Translations under genes and position numbers: made by a program
Notes under the pieces: model-generated
What the model was told of the DNA's origin: nothing
The model's input: only the letters and a program-made list of their open reading frames with translations
The model's database searches: none
Shown here: positions 17,577 to 26,500 of the stretch, in pieces
How the letters are laid out: every line of letters begins with the position of its first letter
How positions within the stretch are numbered: the stretch's first letter is position 1
Source of the DNA: an uncultured eubacterium 1-6
GTDB lineage: Bacteria > Bacillota > Clostridia > Lachnospirales > Lachnospiraceae
Direction of reading: 5' to 3'
Length of the DNA stretch: 64,000 nucleotides
NCBI GenBank assembly: GCA_903789595.1
Contig: CAIFEZ010000011.1
Coordinates: 1-64,000, forward strand

Positions 17577-18592
17577 GAATATGACTTCTTTCCCGGCAGA
17601 TATGCCCAGTGCTGCATTTCCGGATGCGTGATGAGCTCCTTCAGTCCGCATACGGTGCTGAGATCATAATATTTCGAGAGAATAACCGGACAGTCGAGCG
17701 CTTCCTCGAGAAACGGCACGATGCCGGCGATGTGCGTGCTGCCGCCGGTGATATAAATGCCTTCCTTCAGAACGCTCGCGCGGATCTGCGGCGGAATGCG
17801 CTCCATAATCCTGCGGATTTCGGCGGCAATCTTCTGCATTTCTGCTGTGACACTGGCCGTGACATTGTAGCTCGTCACGACGCCGTTCCGCGGAAGACCG
17901 CTGTCCAGGTCGATGCCGTTTACCTTGCATCCCTCGTTCATGTCCTTCTCCAGATTCGTCAGCGTCAGCTTCAGCCGCTGCGCTGTGTGCTGGCTCACGA
18001 TGAAGCTGTTCTTCCGGCGGATTCCTTCTACAATGGCGGAGGTGAAGGCCTGTCCGCCGATGGCAATCATACGGCTGATGATGACACGCTCATCCGCGAT
18101 AAAGGAAACCTCGGTGCTCTGCGCTCCGATGTTGATGATCATGGATCCCCTGGTGTGATGCAGCGGGATGCCAAGCGCCAGCGCATCGGCGATGGGCTTT
18201 TCAACCAGATACACCTGGCTTCGCCGGAACCGCCCCTTCCGCGCGATGGTGGAATACGCGCGGCGCTCAATCTCCGTCATGTCAACGGGAACAGAGAAAT
18301 ACAGAACCGGGCGATACCCGGCGTAACCGCCGGTCCGCCCGAGCATCGTATGCAGTACGGCCTCCATCATCAGAACGTCATTGATCCGTCCGTTGCTCAT
18401 CGGCGAGATGATCTCGATATTTTCAGGGGTCTTCTCGTACATGGCGTAGGCGTCATTGCCGACCGCCATCACAGTATCCCCGTTCCGGACCGCTATCATA
18501 TTCACCTCTTTTGTGATGGAATCCTTGTTCCTGTCGTAGATCTTCACCGTTCCGGTGCCCATATCCACGCCATACACATGGTTAAAAGACAT
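17573..18592 (-). CDS. mreB: MreB-like rod-shape actin homologue (divergent)
   Basis: MreB filaments direct side-wall synthesis. The 339-residue protein has the actin-like layout: VDMGTGTVKIY at residues 9-19 (phosphate-1 region), AVGNDAYAMYEKTPENI, PMSNGRINDVLMMEAVLHTML, and YITGGSTHIAGIVPFLEE (adenosine region). It is clearly MreB-related and in the canonical place before mreC, but nucleotide-site motifs are unusual: the phosphate-2 DIGGGTTE of typical MreB reads NIGAQSTE here. The ATG at 18592 is preceded by CAGGAG; upstream in-frame sequence to 18940 overlaps radC and is not conserved-looking. Confidence 0.85.
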   Translation of the reverse strand: MSFNHVYGVDMGTGTVKIYDRNKDSITKEVNMIAVRNGDTVMAVGNDAYAMYEKTPENIEIISPMSNGRINDVLMMEAVLHTMLGRTGGYAGYRPVLYFSVPVDMTEIERRAYSTIARKGRFRRSQVYLVEKPIADALALGIPLHHTRGSMIINIGAQSTEVSFIADERVIISRMIAIGGQAFTSAIVEGIRRKNSFIVSQHTAQRLKLTLTNLEKDMNEGCKVNGIDLDSGLPRNGVVTSYNVTASVTAEMQKIAAEIRRIMERIPPQIRASVLKEGIYITGGSTHIAGIVPFLEEALDCPVILSKYYDLSTVCGLKELITHPEMQHWAYLPGKKSYS

Positions 18593-18681
18593 ATAAAATA
18601 AACTCCTGTACTGCCCGAGATATATGCGGACCGCTTCCCTCTCTGTGTCCGAGCTCTGTTCATTCCTCCGCAGACGCATGC

Positions 18682-18713
18682 GCGGCTCAGTATACAGGTG
18701 TGTCCTGAGCCGC
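18682..18713. other. Hairpin between radC and mreB
   Basis: A perfect 9-bp stem, GCGGCTCAG with CTGAGCCGC, has a 14-base loop in the 166-base gap between the radC stop and the mreB start. No T-run follows, so it is not a normal terminator. It could be a processing or attenuation structure. Confidence 0.45.
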
Positions 18714-18758
18714 AGCGGTGCGGCGCCATGTTCATTCCCTCCGGAACGGACGCGCAGA

Positions 18759-19607
18759 TCAGTGCCCACGAGGATCACCGGCGGCTGTCTGCTCCTTATC
18801 CGGAGAAGCAAATCTGTCAAAAAATCCATCGTCACGGAAGCTGAAATAGGTCCTGTCACCGATAATGATGTGGTCAGACAGATCAATCCCCACGATTCCG
18901 CCTGCCCGATAAAGGTTCTCTGTGACCTGATAATCTTCACGGCTCGGGGCGGGGTTTCCGCTCGGATGATTGTGGATCAGGATCAGGTGCAGCGCATGGT
19001 AGGACAGTGCTTTCTGAAGAATCTCCCTTGGAGATACCAGAGACATATTCACCGTCCCGGAGGAAATCTCCGGCGACGCGATCCGCTGCATCCGGCTGTC
19101 GAGCATGACGCAGATCACCTTTTCTGTCTCCTGATGGCGCATTTCTTCCATAAAATACTGCGCGACCGTGTCCGGACGGTCAAAACAGAGGGACGATGAG
19201 GTGTTCATCTGCGCGATTCGTCGGGATAGCTCGCGGACACATAAAATCTGAAGCGCCTTCACCACTCCGATCCCGTCGAGTGACATCAGATCCGGAAGTG
19301 TCAGGTGGCAGATTCCAAGAAGACCGTTTCGGAATTTGCACAGGTCCAGAATCTCTTCTGCAAGCTGCAGAGAGTTCTTCCCCTTTGTACCGGACCTGAG
19401 TATGATCGACAGCAGTTCCGCGTCTGTGAGGGCACCGGTACCCATCCGGAGTGCCTTCTCATAGGGGCGTGACTGATCCGGAAGCTCCTTCATTCGGGCC
19501 ATCCGCCCTCCCGGGCTGATCTGTCCGGAAGCATTCCTTTCGCAGTCATGCGGTTCCGATGTGTGGATTCTGCCGGAGAAGCCGGCCTCGTCTGAAATTT
19601 TTTTCAT
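18759..19607 (-). CDS. radC: RadC family (JAB-domain) protein
   Basis: This 282-residue RadC-family protein was historically linked to DNA repair; its biochemical role is unsettled. A helix-hairpin-helix-like N-terminal part (RPYEKALRMGTGALTDAELLSIILRSG, about residues 45-70) leads to a JAB/MPN metalloprotease-like domain with HLILIHNHPSGNPAPSRED, which carries the HxH-x7-S-x2-D metal-site pattern. The ATG at 19607 follows CAGGAG. It heads the mreBCD operon, the standard Firmicutes context, with a promoter at 19663-19691. Confidence 0.9.
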   Translation of the reverse strand: MKKISDEAGFSGRIHTSEPHDCERNASGQISPGGRMARMKELPDQSRPYEKALRMGTGALTDAELLSIILRSGTKGKNSLQLAEEILDLCKFRNGLLGICHLTLPDLMSLDGIGVVKALQILCVRELSRRIAQMNTSSSLCFDRPDTVAQYFMEEMRHQETEKVICVMLDSRMQRIASPEISSGTVNMSLVSPREILQKALSYHALHLILIHNHPSGNPAPSREDYQVTENLYRAGGIVGIDLSDHIIIGDRTYFSFRDDGFFDRFASPDKEQTAAGDPRGH

Positions 19608-19662
19608 CTCAATTCTCTCCTGTATTCCTGAGAAGAGACAAGAGATAACCCTGTGAAATATA

Positions 19663-19691
19663 ATTCTAACACATTATGAAAACCATGTGAA
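19663..19691 (-). promoter_or_regulatory. Sigma-A-like promoter for radC-mreBCD
   Basis: On the minus strand TTCACA, a 17-base spacer, then TAGAAT. The predicted start near 19656 is about 50 bases upstream of the radC ATG. Confidence 0.6.
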
Positions 19692-19777
19692 TCTGCAAAA
19701 TCACGAATGAAGCGTTCACCCGCACGCGGTTATTCGTACAGTATTCCTTCTTCGTTTGAGACATGAAGATGTACGAT

Positions 19778-21409
19778 TCAGAACGCTTTATATATGGAAG
19801 AAATTTTTTCGGCGACCTTCAGTCCGTCCATGGCCGCGGAGGTGATTCCCCCGGCGTATCCCGCTCCTTCTCCGCAGGGATAAAGACCGCGGATCGTGCT
19901 CTGAAGCGCCTCGTCCCGCAGAATCCGGATTGGTGAGGAGGTCCGGCTTTCGACGCCCGACAAAAGCGTATCGTTTCCTGCAAATCCGGGAATTCTCCGG
20001 TCAAAGCTCAGCATTCCCTGCTCCAGGGATGCAGTGAGGTATTCCGGAAGGATATTGCGGATATTAGCACAGCGGAATCCGCCCTTTGAACAGGGCTCCA
20101 CGGACCCGATACCTCCGACGCGGTTTTTCCGGAAATCCTCAAAACGCTGAACCGGAATCTGTCCCTGGCCTTCCCGCCATGCAAGAGATTCCAGTGCTCT
20201 CTGGAAATACATTCCGTTCAGAACATCCGGTTTTCCGTCCGCATGCCAGGGCCGGAAGTCATCCGGGGTCACGGAAACCACGATAGCGCTGTTCGCGTTG
20301 AGGGAATCCCGCGCGTGGTAGCTCATTCCGTTCACCGCCAGTCTCTCTGGTTCTGAGGACGCGTTCACGACATATCCGCCGGGACACATGCAGAAGGAAT
20401 ACACGCCCCTCCCGTTTTCGGCGGTGCCGGTCAGCTTGTAGGGAGCTGCCCCCAGAAAGGACGGGGCGTCCGGGCCGTACTGATCCCGGTTGATCATGCT
20501 CTGCAGGTGCTCGACACGCACACCTACCGCAAAAGGCTTCGGTTCCATGAGAAGCTTCTGCTCTGACAGCATTTCAAAGGTGTCCCGCGCGGAATGTCCG
20601 ATGGCCAGTACAATATTATCCGAGAAAAATTCTTTACCGGATGCGGTGCGGACGCCGGTAACAAGCGTCTCGCCTGTCAGGTCATCGGTCCGGGTCAGAA
20701 GGCCGGTCACTTTTGTCTGAAAATGAACCTCTCCTCCCTGTTCGATGATCTGATGGCGCAGGGTTTCGACAATGCGGACGAGCAGATCGGTTCCGAGATG
20801 CGGTTTACTGTCAAAGAGAATATTTTCCGGCGCGCCTGCCTGTACGAAGATCCTCAGAACCTCATGATTCCTGCCGAACTTGTCCTTGACTCCGGTATTC
20901 AGCTTTCCGTCGGAGAACGTACCGGCGCCGCCCTCTCCGAACTGAACATTGCTGTTCGGATCCAGCTCTCCCGTGTTCCAGAAATGTTCCACCGTATTCC
21001 GACGTGCCGAAGCGCTCTCTCCCCGCTCCAGAAGGATCGGACGATATCCGTGCATTGCCAGCTCCCAGGCACAGAAAAGGCCGGCCGGTCCGCTTCCGAC
21101 AATGACAGGCGGAGCAGAAAGCTCGCGTGAGCCTCCCTCCGGGAAGTGATATTCCGGTGCCGAATACGCGGAAACGTGGTTCCTGCCTCCCCGGACCAGG
21201 ATTGATTTCTCATTTTTTTCCGGGGACAGGCGAACACCGACGGTGTATACAAAAAGAAGCCGGCTTTTGTCCCTGGCATCAATGGATTTTTTCAGAATCT
21301 TCCATTCCGCGATTTCGGAGGAACGGACATGAAGCACTTTTTCTATTTTGTGCAGCAGTTGATCTTCCGTGTGAGTTACCGGAAGCTTCAGCTGAGAAAT
21401 CTGTATCAT
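19778..21409 (-). CDS. NAD(P)/FAD-dependent dehydrogenase (COG2509-like)
   Basis: This 543-residue flavoprotein belongs to the uncharacterised FAD-dependent dehydrogenase group. It has an N-terminal alpha/beta extension (about residues 1-80), a dinucleotide-binding loop VIVGSGPAGLFCAWELA near residue 100, the segment LDPNSNVQFGEGGAGTFSDGKLNTG typical of this group, ILAIGHSARDTFEML, and a C-terminal GLYPCGEGAGYAGGITSAAMDG closing the FAD site. The substrate is not known. The ATG at 21409 follows AAGGCGG. It is a single-gene unit with a promoter at 21468-21496. Confidence 0.85.
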   Translation of the reverse strand: MIQISQLKLPVTHTEDQLLHKIEKVLHVRSSEIAEWKILKKSIDARDKSRLLFVYTVGVRLSPEKNEKSILVRGGRNHVSAYSAPEYHFPEGGSRELSAPPVIVGSGPAGLFCAWELAMHGYRPILLERGESASARRNTVEHFWNTGELDPNSNVQFGEGGAGTFSDGKLNTGVKDKFGRNHEVLRIFVQAGAPENILFDSKPHLGTDLLVRIVETLRHQIIEQGGEVHFQTKVTGLLTRTDDLTGETLVTGVRTASGKEFFSDNIVLAIGHSARDTFEMLSEQKLLMEPKPFAVGVRVEHLQSMINRDQYGPDAPSFLGAAPYKLTGTAENGRGVYSFCMCPGGYVVNASSEPERLAVNGMSYHARDSLNANSAIVVSVTPDDFRPWHADGKPDVLNGMYFQRALESLAWREGQGQIPVQRFEDFRKNRVGGIGSVEPCSKGGFRCANIRNILPEYLTASLEQGMLSFDRRIPGFAGNDTLLSGVESRTSSPIRILRDEALQSTIRGLYPCGEGAGYAGGITSAAMDGLKVAEKISSIYKAF

Positions 21410-21467
21410 AAAGAACCGCCTTTTCAAAAAATATTCAAGTTCTGAAGTAGAAATATTACAGCTTCAA

Positions 21468-21496
21468 ATTATAAGACCGATAACCGGAATAAGCAA
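21468..21496 (-). promoter_or_regulatory. Sigma-A-like promoter for the FAD dehydrogenase
   Basis: On the minus strand TTGCTT, a 17-base spacer and a perfect TATAAT. The start is predicted near 21461, about 50 bases before the ATG at 21409. Confidence 0.7.
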
Positions 21497-21526
21497 ACGT
21501 GAAATTGTTAACCTTACAAAACCGCA

Positions 21527-21594
21527 GTTACTGTTCACGGGATATCTGAAAGGCAGGAATTTCACAGCCCTGTCAGTTGTGTGTGAACAGTTAC
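21527..21594. repeat. Copy C: minimal 68-bp palindromic element with perfect target duplication
   Basis: The element begins GTTACTGTTCACG and ends GTGTGAACAGTTAC, so its ends are near-perfect inverted repeats. The inner part (ATATCTGAAAGGCAGGAATT then TCACAGCCCTG) is shared with copy D at 34608. The 8 bases AAACCGCA occur directly before it (21519-21526) and directly after it (21595-21602), a perfect direct repeat as left by transposition. Confidence 0.88.
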
Positions 21595-21632
21595 AAACCG
21601 CATGAATGAGGAACAGAAAAAGCAGGTTACGA

Positions 21633-21661
21633 TTGAACAAAGTGGTACAGCCGTGTTATAT
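21633..21661 (+). promoter_or_regulatory. Candidate promoter for the SLH protein gene
   Basis: TTGAAC, a 17-base spacer and TTATAT. It would start transcription near 21668 and give a leader of about 480 bases that includes a pyrimidine tract (21741-21822) and tandem repeats (21921-22025). It is a moderate match only. Confidence 0.45.
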
Positions 21662-21740
21662 TAAGAGCATCAAATCCTTTTCATTACAGTTCTGATACGA
21701 GGACATCTCTTGCATACCGTGCTTTTCTGACAGGAGGCAC

Positions 21741-21822
21741 ATCTATTTTTCTATTTATCTTTTTTTCTTTTTCCATTCTTTGTTTTTCCTTTTTGTTTTT
21801 GCTCTTTTCATTTATCCATTCA
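21741..21822 (+). other. Pyrimidine-rich tract in the SLH gene leader
   Basis: About 80 bases consist almost only of T and C with a few A and G. The stretch has no open reading frame of note. It lies between the candidate promoter and the tandem repeats in the 740-base gap before 22151. Confidence 0.75.
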
Positions 21823-21920
21823 TTATAAAACCGGGGCATATACGCGATTCGCCGTCATCTGTTTCTGCCTGTGAGGCCGAAGCGTTTCCTTGCTGAAATT
21901 GCACAGCAGCTGCTCTCGTT

Positions 21921-22025
21921 GATCGCAGATTTTTCAATCGCAGATTCTTCAATCGCGGATTCTTCAATCGCAAATTCTTCAATCGCAGATTTTTCAATCG
22001 CAGATTCTTTAATCACAGATTTCTC
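21921..22025 (+). repeat. 15-bp tandem repeat, seven units
   Basis: Seven consecutive 15-base units with consensus AATCGCAGATTCTTC fill 21921-22025, with one to four differences per unit. The period is a multiple of three, and the plus-strand frame would read SIADSSIADS, but no ribosome site or recognisable gene supports translation. It lies 125 bases upstream of the SLH gene. Confidence 0.9.
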
Positions 22026-22150
22026 AAGAGATAATAGAAATTTGCGTGAGAAAACACCCGCATATTTGAAACTTTATGAGAAAAATGTTCTCGAAAATCC
22101 CAACAAACAGACGCATAACATGACAGGAAATTTTCAGGAGGTACAAATTC

Positions 22151-23401
22151 ATGAAAAAGAGACTCTCAAAACTCATACCCTCGGTTCTTGCAGCCGCCGT
22201 TATTCTGTCCGTAACACCGGCGGTATATGCGGACACATCACAGCAGGCAAACGCTGCGCCTTTATTTTCTGATATCCGGTCCGATGCGTGGTATCACGAT
22301 GCGGTATACTGGGCGGCAGGCAAGGGCATCACTTCCGGAACCTCCGAGACGACATTCAGTCCGGATCAGATCTGTACCAGAGGCCAGATCGTCACGTTCC
22401 TATGGCGATACATGGGGACGCCCCGTACCTCTCTTGCCGGCAATCCTTTCACGGATATCAACGGCAGTCAGTATTACGCAGAAGCCGTGATGTGGGCGAA
22501 AAACAACAACATCACATCCGGCACAAGCAGGACGACATTTGGCGGAGAGCAGACGATCGACCGCAAGCAGGCGGTCACCTTTCTGTGGAGACTTGAAGGC
22601 AGCAAGGAACCAGCCGGCAGTTCCGGTTTCAGCGATATTTCTGCCGGCAAGTACTACTCCAAAGCGGTCGCATGGGCAGTGGAAAACCATATAACCAACG
22701 GCATCGGGAATAACAAGTTCGGACCTGATCTTCCCTGCACAAGAGCGCAGATCGTAAAGCTTATCGCAAATGCGGAAAGAAGCATTGCTGATGACAGCAA
22801 TAAGGCGGACGGCGCGGATAAAACGGATAACGTCAGCACGTCGGACCACACCGGCAAGCCAGACAGCTGCAATCCGCCGGGCACTGGCGGCAAGTCAGAG
22901 AGCGGAAACGCGTCAGGCGGCATTGGAAAGCCGGACAGAGGCAATACTGCAGGTAATACGGGTAAGACAGATAACAGATATATATCTGATCATACGGGAA
23001 GGACGGGTAACGGTAACACGACTGCTCACACGCATAACTGGGTGCCGGTTACGAAGACGGTTTATCATGAAGCAACCGGTCATTATGAAAAAGTTCAGAC
23101 AGGAATGAAAACTGTTGTAGATGAAGACGCATATGATGAACAGGTGGATACCGGTAAGGGAGTTTACGTATGCAATTATTGCGGATTTTCTACCAGTATT
23201 GGACAAGCAATCGGCGAACATTCTGCGGTAGAAGGATATGGATACCATGTTGAGCCTATCTATGAGACTGTTCATCATGATGCTGTCACACATAAGGAGG
23301 CTGTATATACACAGAAGTGGGTACAGGATACAGCAGCTTATAATGAAACCGTAATAACCGGATATCAGTGTTCCGAATGCGGCGCGAAAAGTAGTAAGTA
23401 G
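22151..23401 (+). CDS. S-layer homology (SLH) domain surface protein
   Basis: This secreted 416-residue protein has a signal peptide (MKKRLSKLIPSVLAAAVILS..., cleavage after VYA near residue 27). Three SLH modules follow at about residues 37-82, 97-143 and 155-200 (FSDIRSDAWYHDAVYWA, FTDINGSQYYAEAVMWA, FSDISAGKYYSKAVAWA); these normally bind pyruvylated wall polymers. A low-complexity linker rich in Gly, Asp, Thr and Lys spans about 205-295. The C-terminal 120 residues hold HNWVPVTKTVYHEATGHYEKV, and two CxxC knuckles (CNYCG, CSECG) that may bind metal. AGGAGG precedes the ATG. It converges on the pilus operon and ends at a terminator. Confidence 0.88.
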   Translation: MKKRLSKLIPSVLAAAVILSVTPAVYADTSQQANAAPLFSDIRSDAWYHDAVYWAAGKGITSGTSETTFSPDQICTRGQIVTFLWRYMGTPRTSLAGNPFTDINGSQYYAEAVMWAKNNNITSGTSRTTFGGEQTIDRKQAVTFLWRLEGSKEPAGSSGFSDISAGKYYSKAVAWAVENHITNGIGNNKFGPDLPCTRAQIVKLIANAERSIADDSNKADGADKTDNVSTSDHTGKPDSCNPPGTGGKSESGNASGGIGKPDRGNTAGNTGKTDNRYISDHTGRTGNGNTTAHTHNWVPVTKTVYHEATGHYEKVQTGMKTVVDEDAYDEQVDTGKGVYVCNYCGFSTSIGQAIGEHSAVEGYGYHVEPIYETVHHDAVTHKEAVYTQKWVQDTAAYNETVITGYQCSECGAKSSK

Positions 23402-23454
23402 GGAATTATTTTGAAACCCGTCGGAATTGATGATTTTCTTCTTCTCTATCATAA

Positions 23455-23489
23455 AAAGCCGGAGGCTTTTCGTCTCCGGCTTTATTTTA
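23455..23489 (+). terminator. Terminator after the SLH gene
   Basis: AAAGCCGGAG pairs perfectly with CTCCGGCTTT around a 9-base loop and is followed by ATTTTAT. It ends the plus-strand SLH transcript. Confidence 0.85.
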
Positions 23490-23501
23490 TGCGAACAGTG
23501 A

Positions 23502-23534
23502 GCCGCAGCCGAATGCGGAGTATTCGGCTGCGGC
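23502..23534. other. Perfect 13-bp hairpin in convergent gap
   Basis: GCCGCAGCCGAAT and its exact complement lie around a 7-base loop between the SLH terminator and the pilus-operon terminator. No T-run follows on either strand; it may back up the neighbouring terminators. Confidence 0.6.
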
Positions 23535-23546
23535 GGGCGTTTCGAT

Positions 23547-23583
23547 AGCGAGATAAAACCCGCGCAGCGGGTTTTATCTCGCT
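23547..23583 (-). terminator. Terminator-like hairpin after the pilus operon
   Basis: A 16-bp near-perfect stem (AGCGAGATAAAACCCG with its complement) around a 5-base loop lies 11 bases past the stop of the last pilus gene. The stem itself is A/T-rich at its base, and no long T-run follows. Confidence 0.65.
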
Positions 23584-23593
23584 GTGTCAATCT

Positions 23594-26500
23594 TTATATT
23601 TCATTTCTTCTCTGTCGTTTCATGACGGCAAGCAATGCGCATACTGCGATGGCTATTGCCGCAATTGATACAAGAATGATGATTGTTCTTCCCGATCCGC
23701 CGGTCTGCAGAATCAGTTTCCCCTCATCCGCAACTTTAAATACCGGATTTGAAACGTCTGTATCGTTTACGCTTACCACCTTGTAATTACGCAATACTAC
23801 TTTAATGTCGCTCGTTTGCAAAGCTTTTCCGTTTGGAGCTGCGGTCTCACGGATGTAATATGTACCATCCGCCAGCCCTGTCCATTCCACATGGCCGTCT
23901 GCTCCCGATGTCACTTCCGGATAATTCTTCGGATTTGTCCCGGTGCTGTCATTCTGCTGATAGCGGGATTTATCCTCGTTCAGAAGAATGAACTTTGCTC
24001 CGGCAAGAGACTGATGCCTGCTGTCGGTTTTCACGATGCGGACCGCTCCGGACGTTACATGGTCTTTGCCATGAAGAATCAGCGCTTTTCCAAGAACATC
24101 CCAGCGGATTTCCACCTTGTTCGGAATGTCTGCTCCATCCTCTGGTGTGATATTTGCTGACTTGTTGATCAGCGTATCGAAACGCAGCCTCAGGTAGTCT
24201 GCATCTTCATACTGCTTTTTGGAAATCTTTTCCAGACCGCTCGCTGTAAGATCTACTTTCAGCGTTCCGCCTGCGGTTCCTTCTGTTACACCGGATACGG
24301 TATAATCACCGCTGCCCAGTGTCAGAATGATATTGGCGTCTGCTTCTTCGGAATCCACAACATCGACTCTCACATTTCCCTTATAATCCAGTCTGGAATC
24401 AATCAGGTCTGTGAAGGATGCTCCCCTCTGTTCCGGTTTGGAATCTTCCGTGCCGGACGGGATTTTTGTTGTGATGCTCCATGTATGGATCTCGTAACGG
24501 TTATTGTTTACGTTCGTTACCACTTTCTTCGGTGTGGATACCAGGATACGAATCCTCTGCGCCTCCACATTCTCCTCTTCTCTTGCCGATACAGACTTAC
24601 CGGAAAGATTCAGAGTCTCGTAAGCAACCAGCTGGCAGTTCTGATATTTCACAGCATCAAAACTGTAATGAATATCTGTGCTTCCTGATGCGGTCAGATC
24701 TCCGTCAGCAGCCGCTCCGGTCGTAAATGAGGTTTCCTTTGACCGGATTCCGGTATCGGAAAGTGTTCCGTCTGCATGAACTTTCATCAGCTTTCCGGTT
24801 ACTTCATACACCTTTGATGGAGCAAGGTTCTGATAGGCAATCTGATCAGTCAGGGTGACATTGGTGTCAAACGCCTTCGTATCCTCATCCGCGTGCACCG
24901 GTTTTCCGTCTTCATCCAGATCAAAGGCAATCATCTTCTCTCCATCGTTCGCGGTTTTGTCTCCGTTGACATCCTGATACAGGATCGTGCTGATGCTTGG
25001 GAAGAATACCATTTGTTCCGTATCATTCAGATCGTTGTGAGAAGATACCTCCTTGCCATCTACTGTGATGGATTCAGTCGCAACTATCGTTTTTCCCTTC
25101 AGTCCGGAAGCGTTAAAGCTGAATACATTCTTTATCTGCGCAGTCTCTTCCGTAACATTCAGGGTGGTCGAAGCAGTTATCGTTTTGCCGTTAATGGTAA
25201 GCGGCTTCCCGCTCTCTTTGTCATACAGCGTTCCGGATACAGTTACTGTCTTTCCAATATAGGAATTCAGGTTTTTAATGTTCACGGTATCCGTGAGTTT
25301 GACAGCTTCCTTCGCTTCCGTGTACTGTTCTCCTTCTGCATCACGAAGGCTTGTGGATAAGGTGGGAATCAGGGTATCGTTGACATCCAGTGTGGTATTG
25401 GAAAGACTGTTTCCGGTTTTGATAGAAACAATTTTTCCGCTGTCGTCTACTCTGGCCATTACAACTGACCCATAACTTGTTCCGTCAGATCCTGTAAAAA
25501 TTGCATCGTTCTGATATCCTCGGGCAGGTGTTGTTTCCTGAATGGTGATTGTGCCGTATGGAAGACTTTCTTTACCATAATCTATATACAATTCATCACC
25601 TGACACCAGGCATGCTTTTTGAAATAAAATAAGATATTGTTGTATACTCTGGCTCCATTTCGCTGCAAATACCCATGTTCTTGTCGGCGCTTCCGGAAGA
25701 TCAGATTCTTTGCTGTAATAGTTGTTGTAGTATTTTACTGTAAATTCTGTGCCTTCCAGTGATGGAACGTTTGCCGTTGCGTTTGCTGTATTTTTGTGAA
25801 TGGTAATAGCCATAGGATCCGTTCCGGGGGAATCGATCACTGTAAGCTGCACGGGCGAAGAGGATGTACTTCCCTCCGTTACTGCGGATGTGTAGACTTT
25901 GTCCGATTTAATATAACCTTTAGGAGCAGTGATTTCTTTTACGTAATACGTTCCGACCTCAAGCTCTGCCGTATTCGAATCACCGTTTTCGTCTACTGTC
26001 AGCCGTTTTCCGGTATCCTGCGTGCAGGCTTTATTCTTATAAACGCCGTACACAGCACCCTTAAGTGAATAGCAGGGATTTCCATTGGTGATCTCCGGAT
26101 TGGAGGATGACTTGTGGATCTTAAGATATCCAATCTCCGGCTCCTCCGGAGGGATCGGTTCGTCTGTTACTTCAATAAGCGCATCGGATGCTTCGGTCAC
26201 GGTCGCTGCATAGACAGTTTCCGATTTCAGGTATCCCTTGGGCGCTGAGGTTTCTTTTATATAATAGGTCCCGACTGGAAGTTGAATAAAATTGGAATAG
26301 CCGTCTGCACCCAGAACGAGAAACTTTCCCGGACCTTCTGTACAGGAACGATCATAATAGATGATATAATAACCGCCGGCAAAGGAATAGTTCGGATTTC
26401 CGTCTGTGATTTCCGGATTGGCGGAAGATTTATGAATACGAAGCCAGCCGGTTTCCGGTGTCTCAGGCGGTGTCTCAGGTGGTGTCTCAGGCGTGGGCGT

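Noticed and set aside
21921-22025. Possible CRISPR array
   Set aside because: Units are 15 bp and directly abutting with no unique spacers; no cas genes are nearby.
21812-22272. Open frames across the 15-bp repeat on either strand
   Set aside because: They exist because the repeat period is a multiple of three and contains no stops; no ribosome site supports translation and the plus frame runs into the SLH gene in a different frame.
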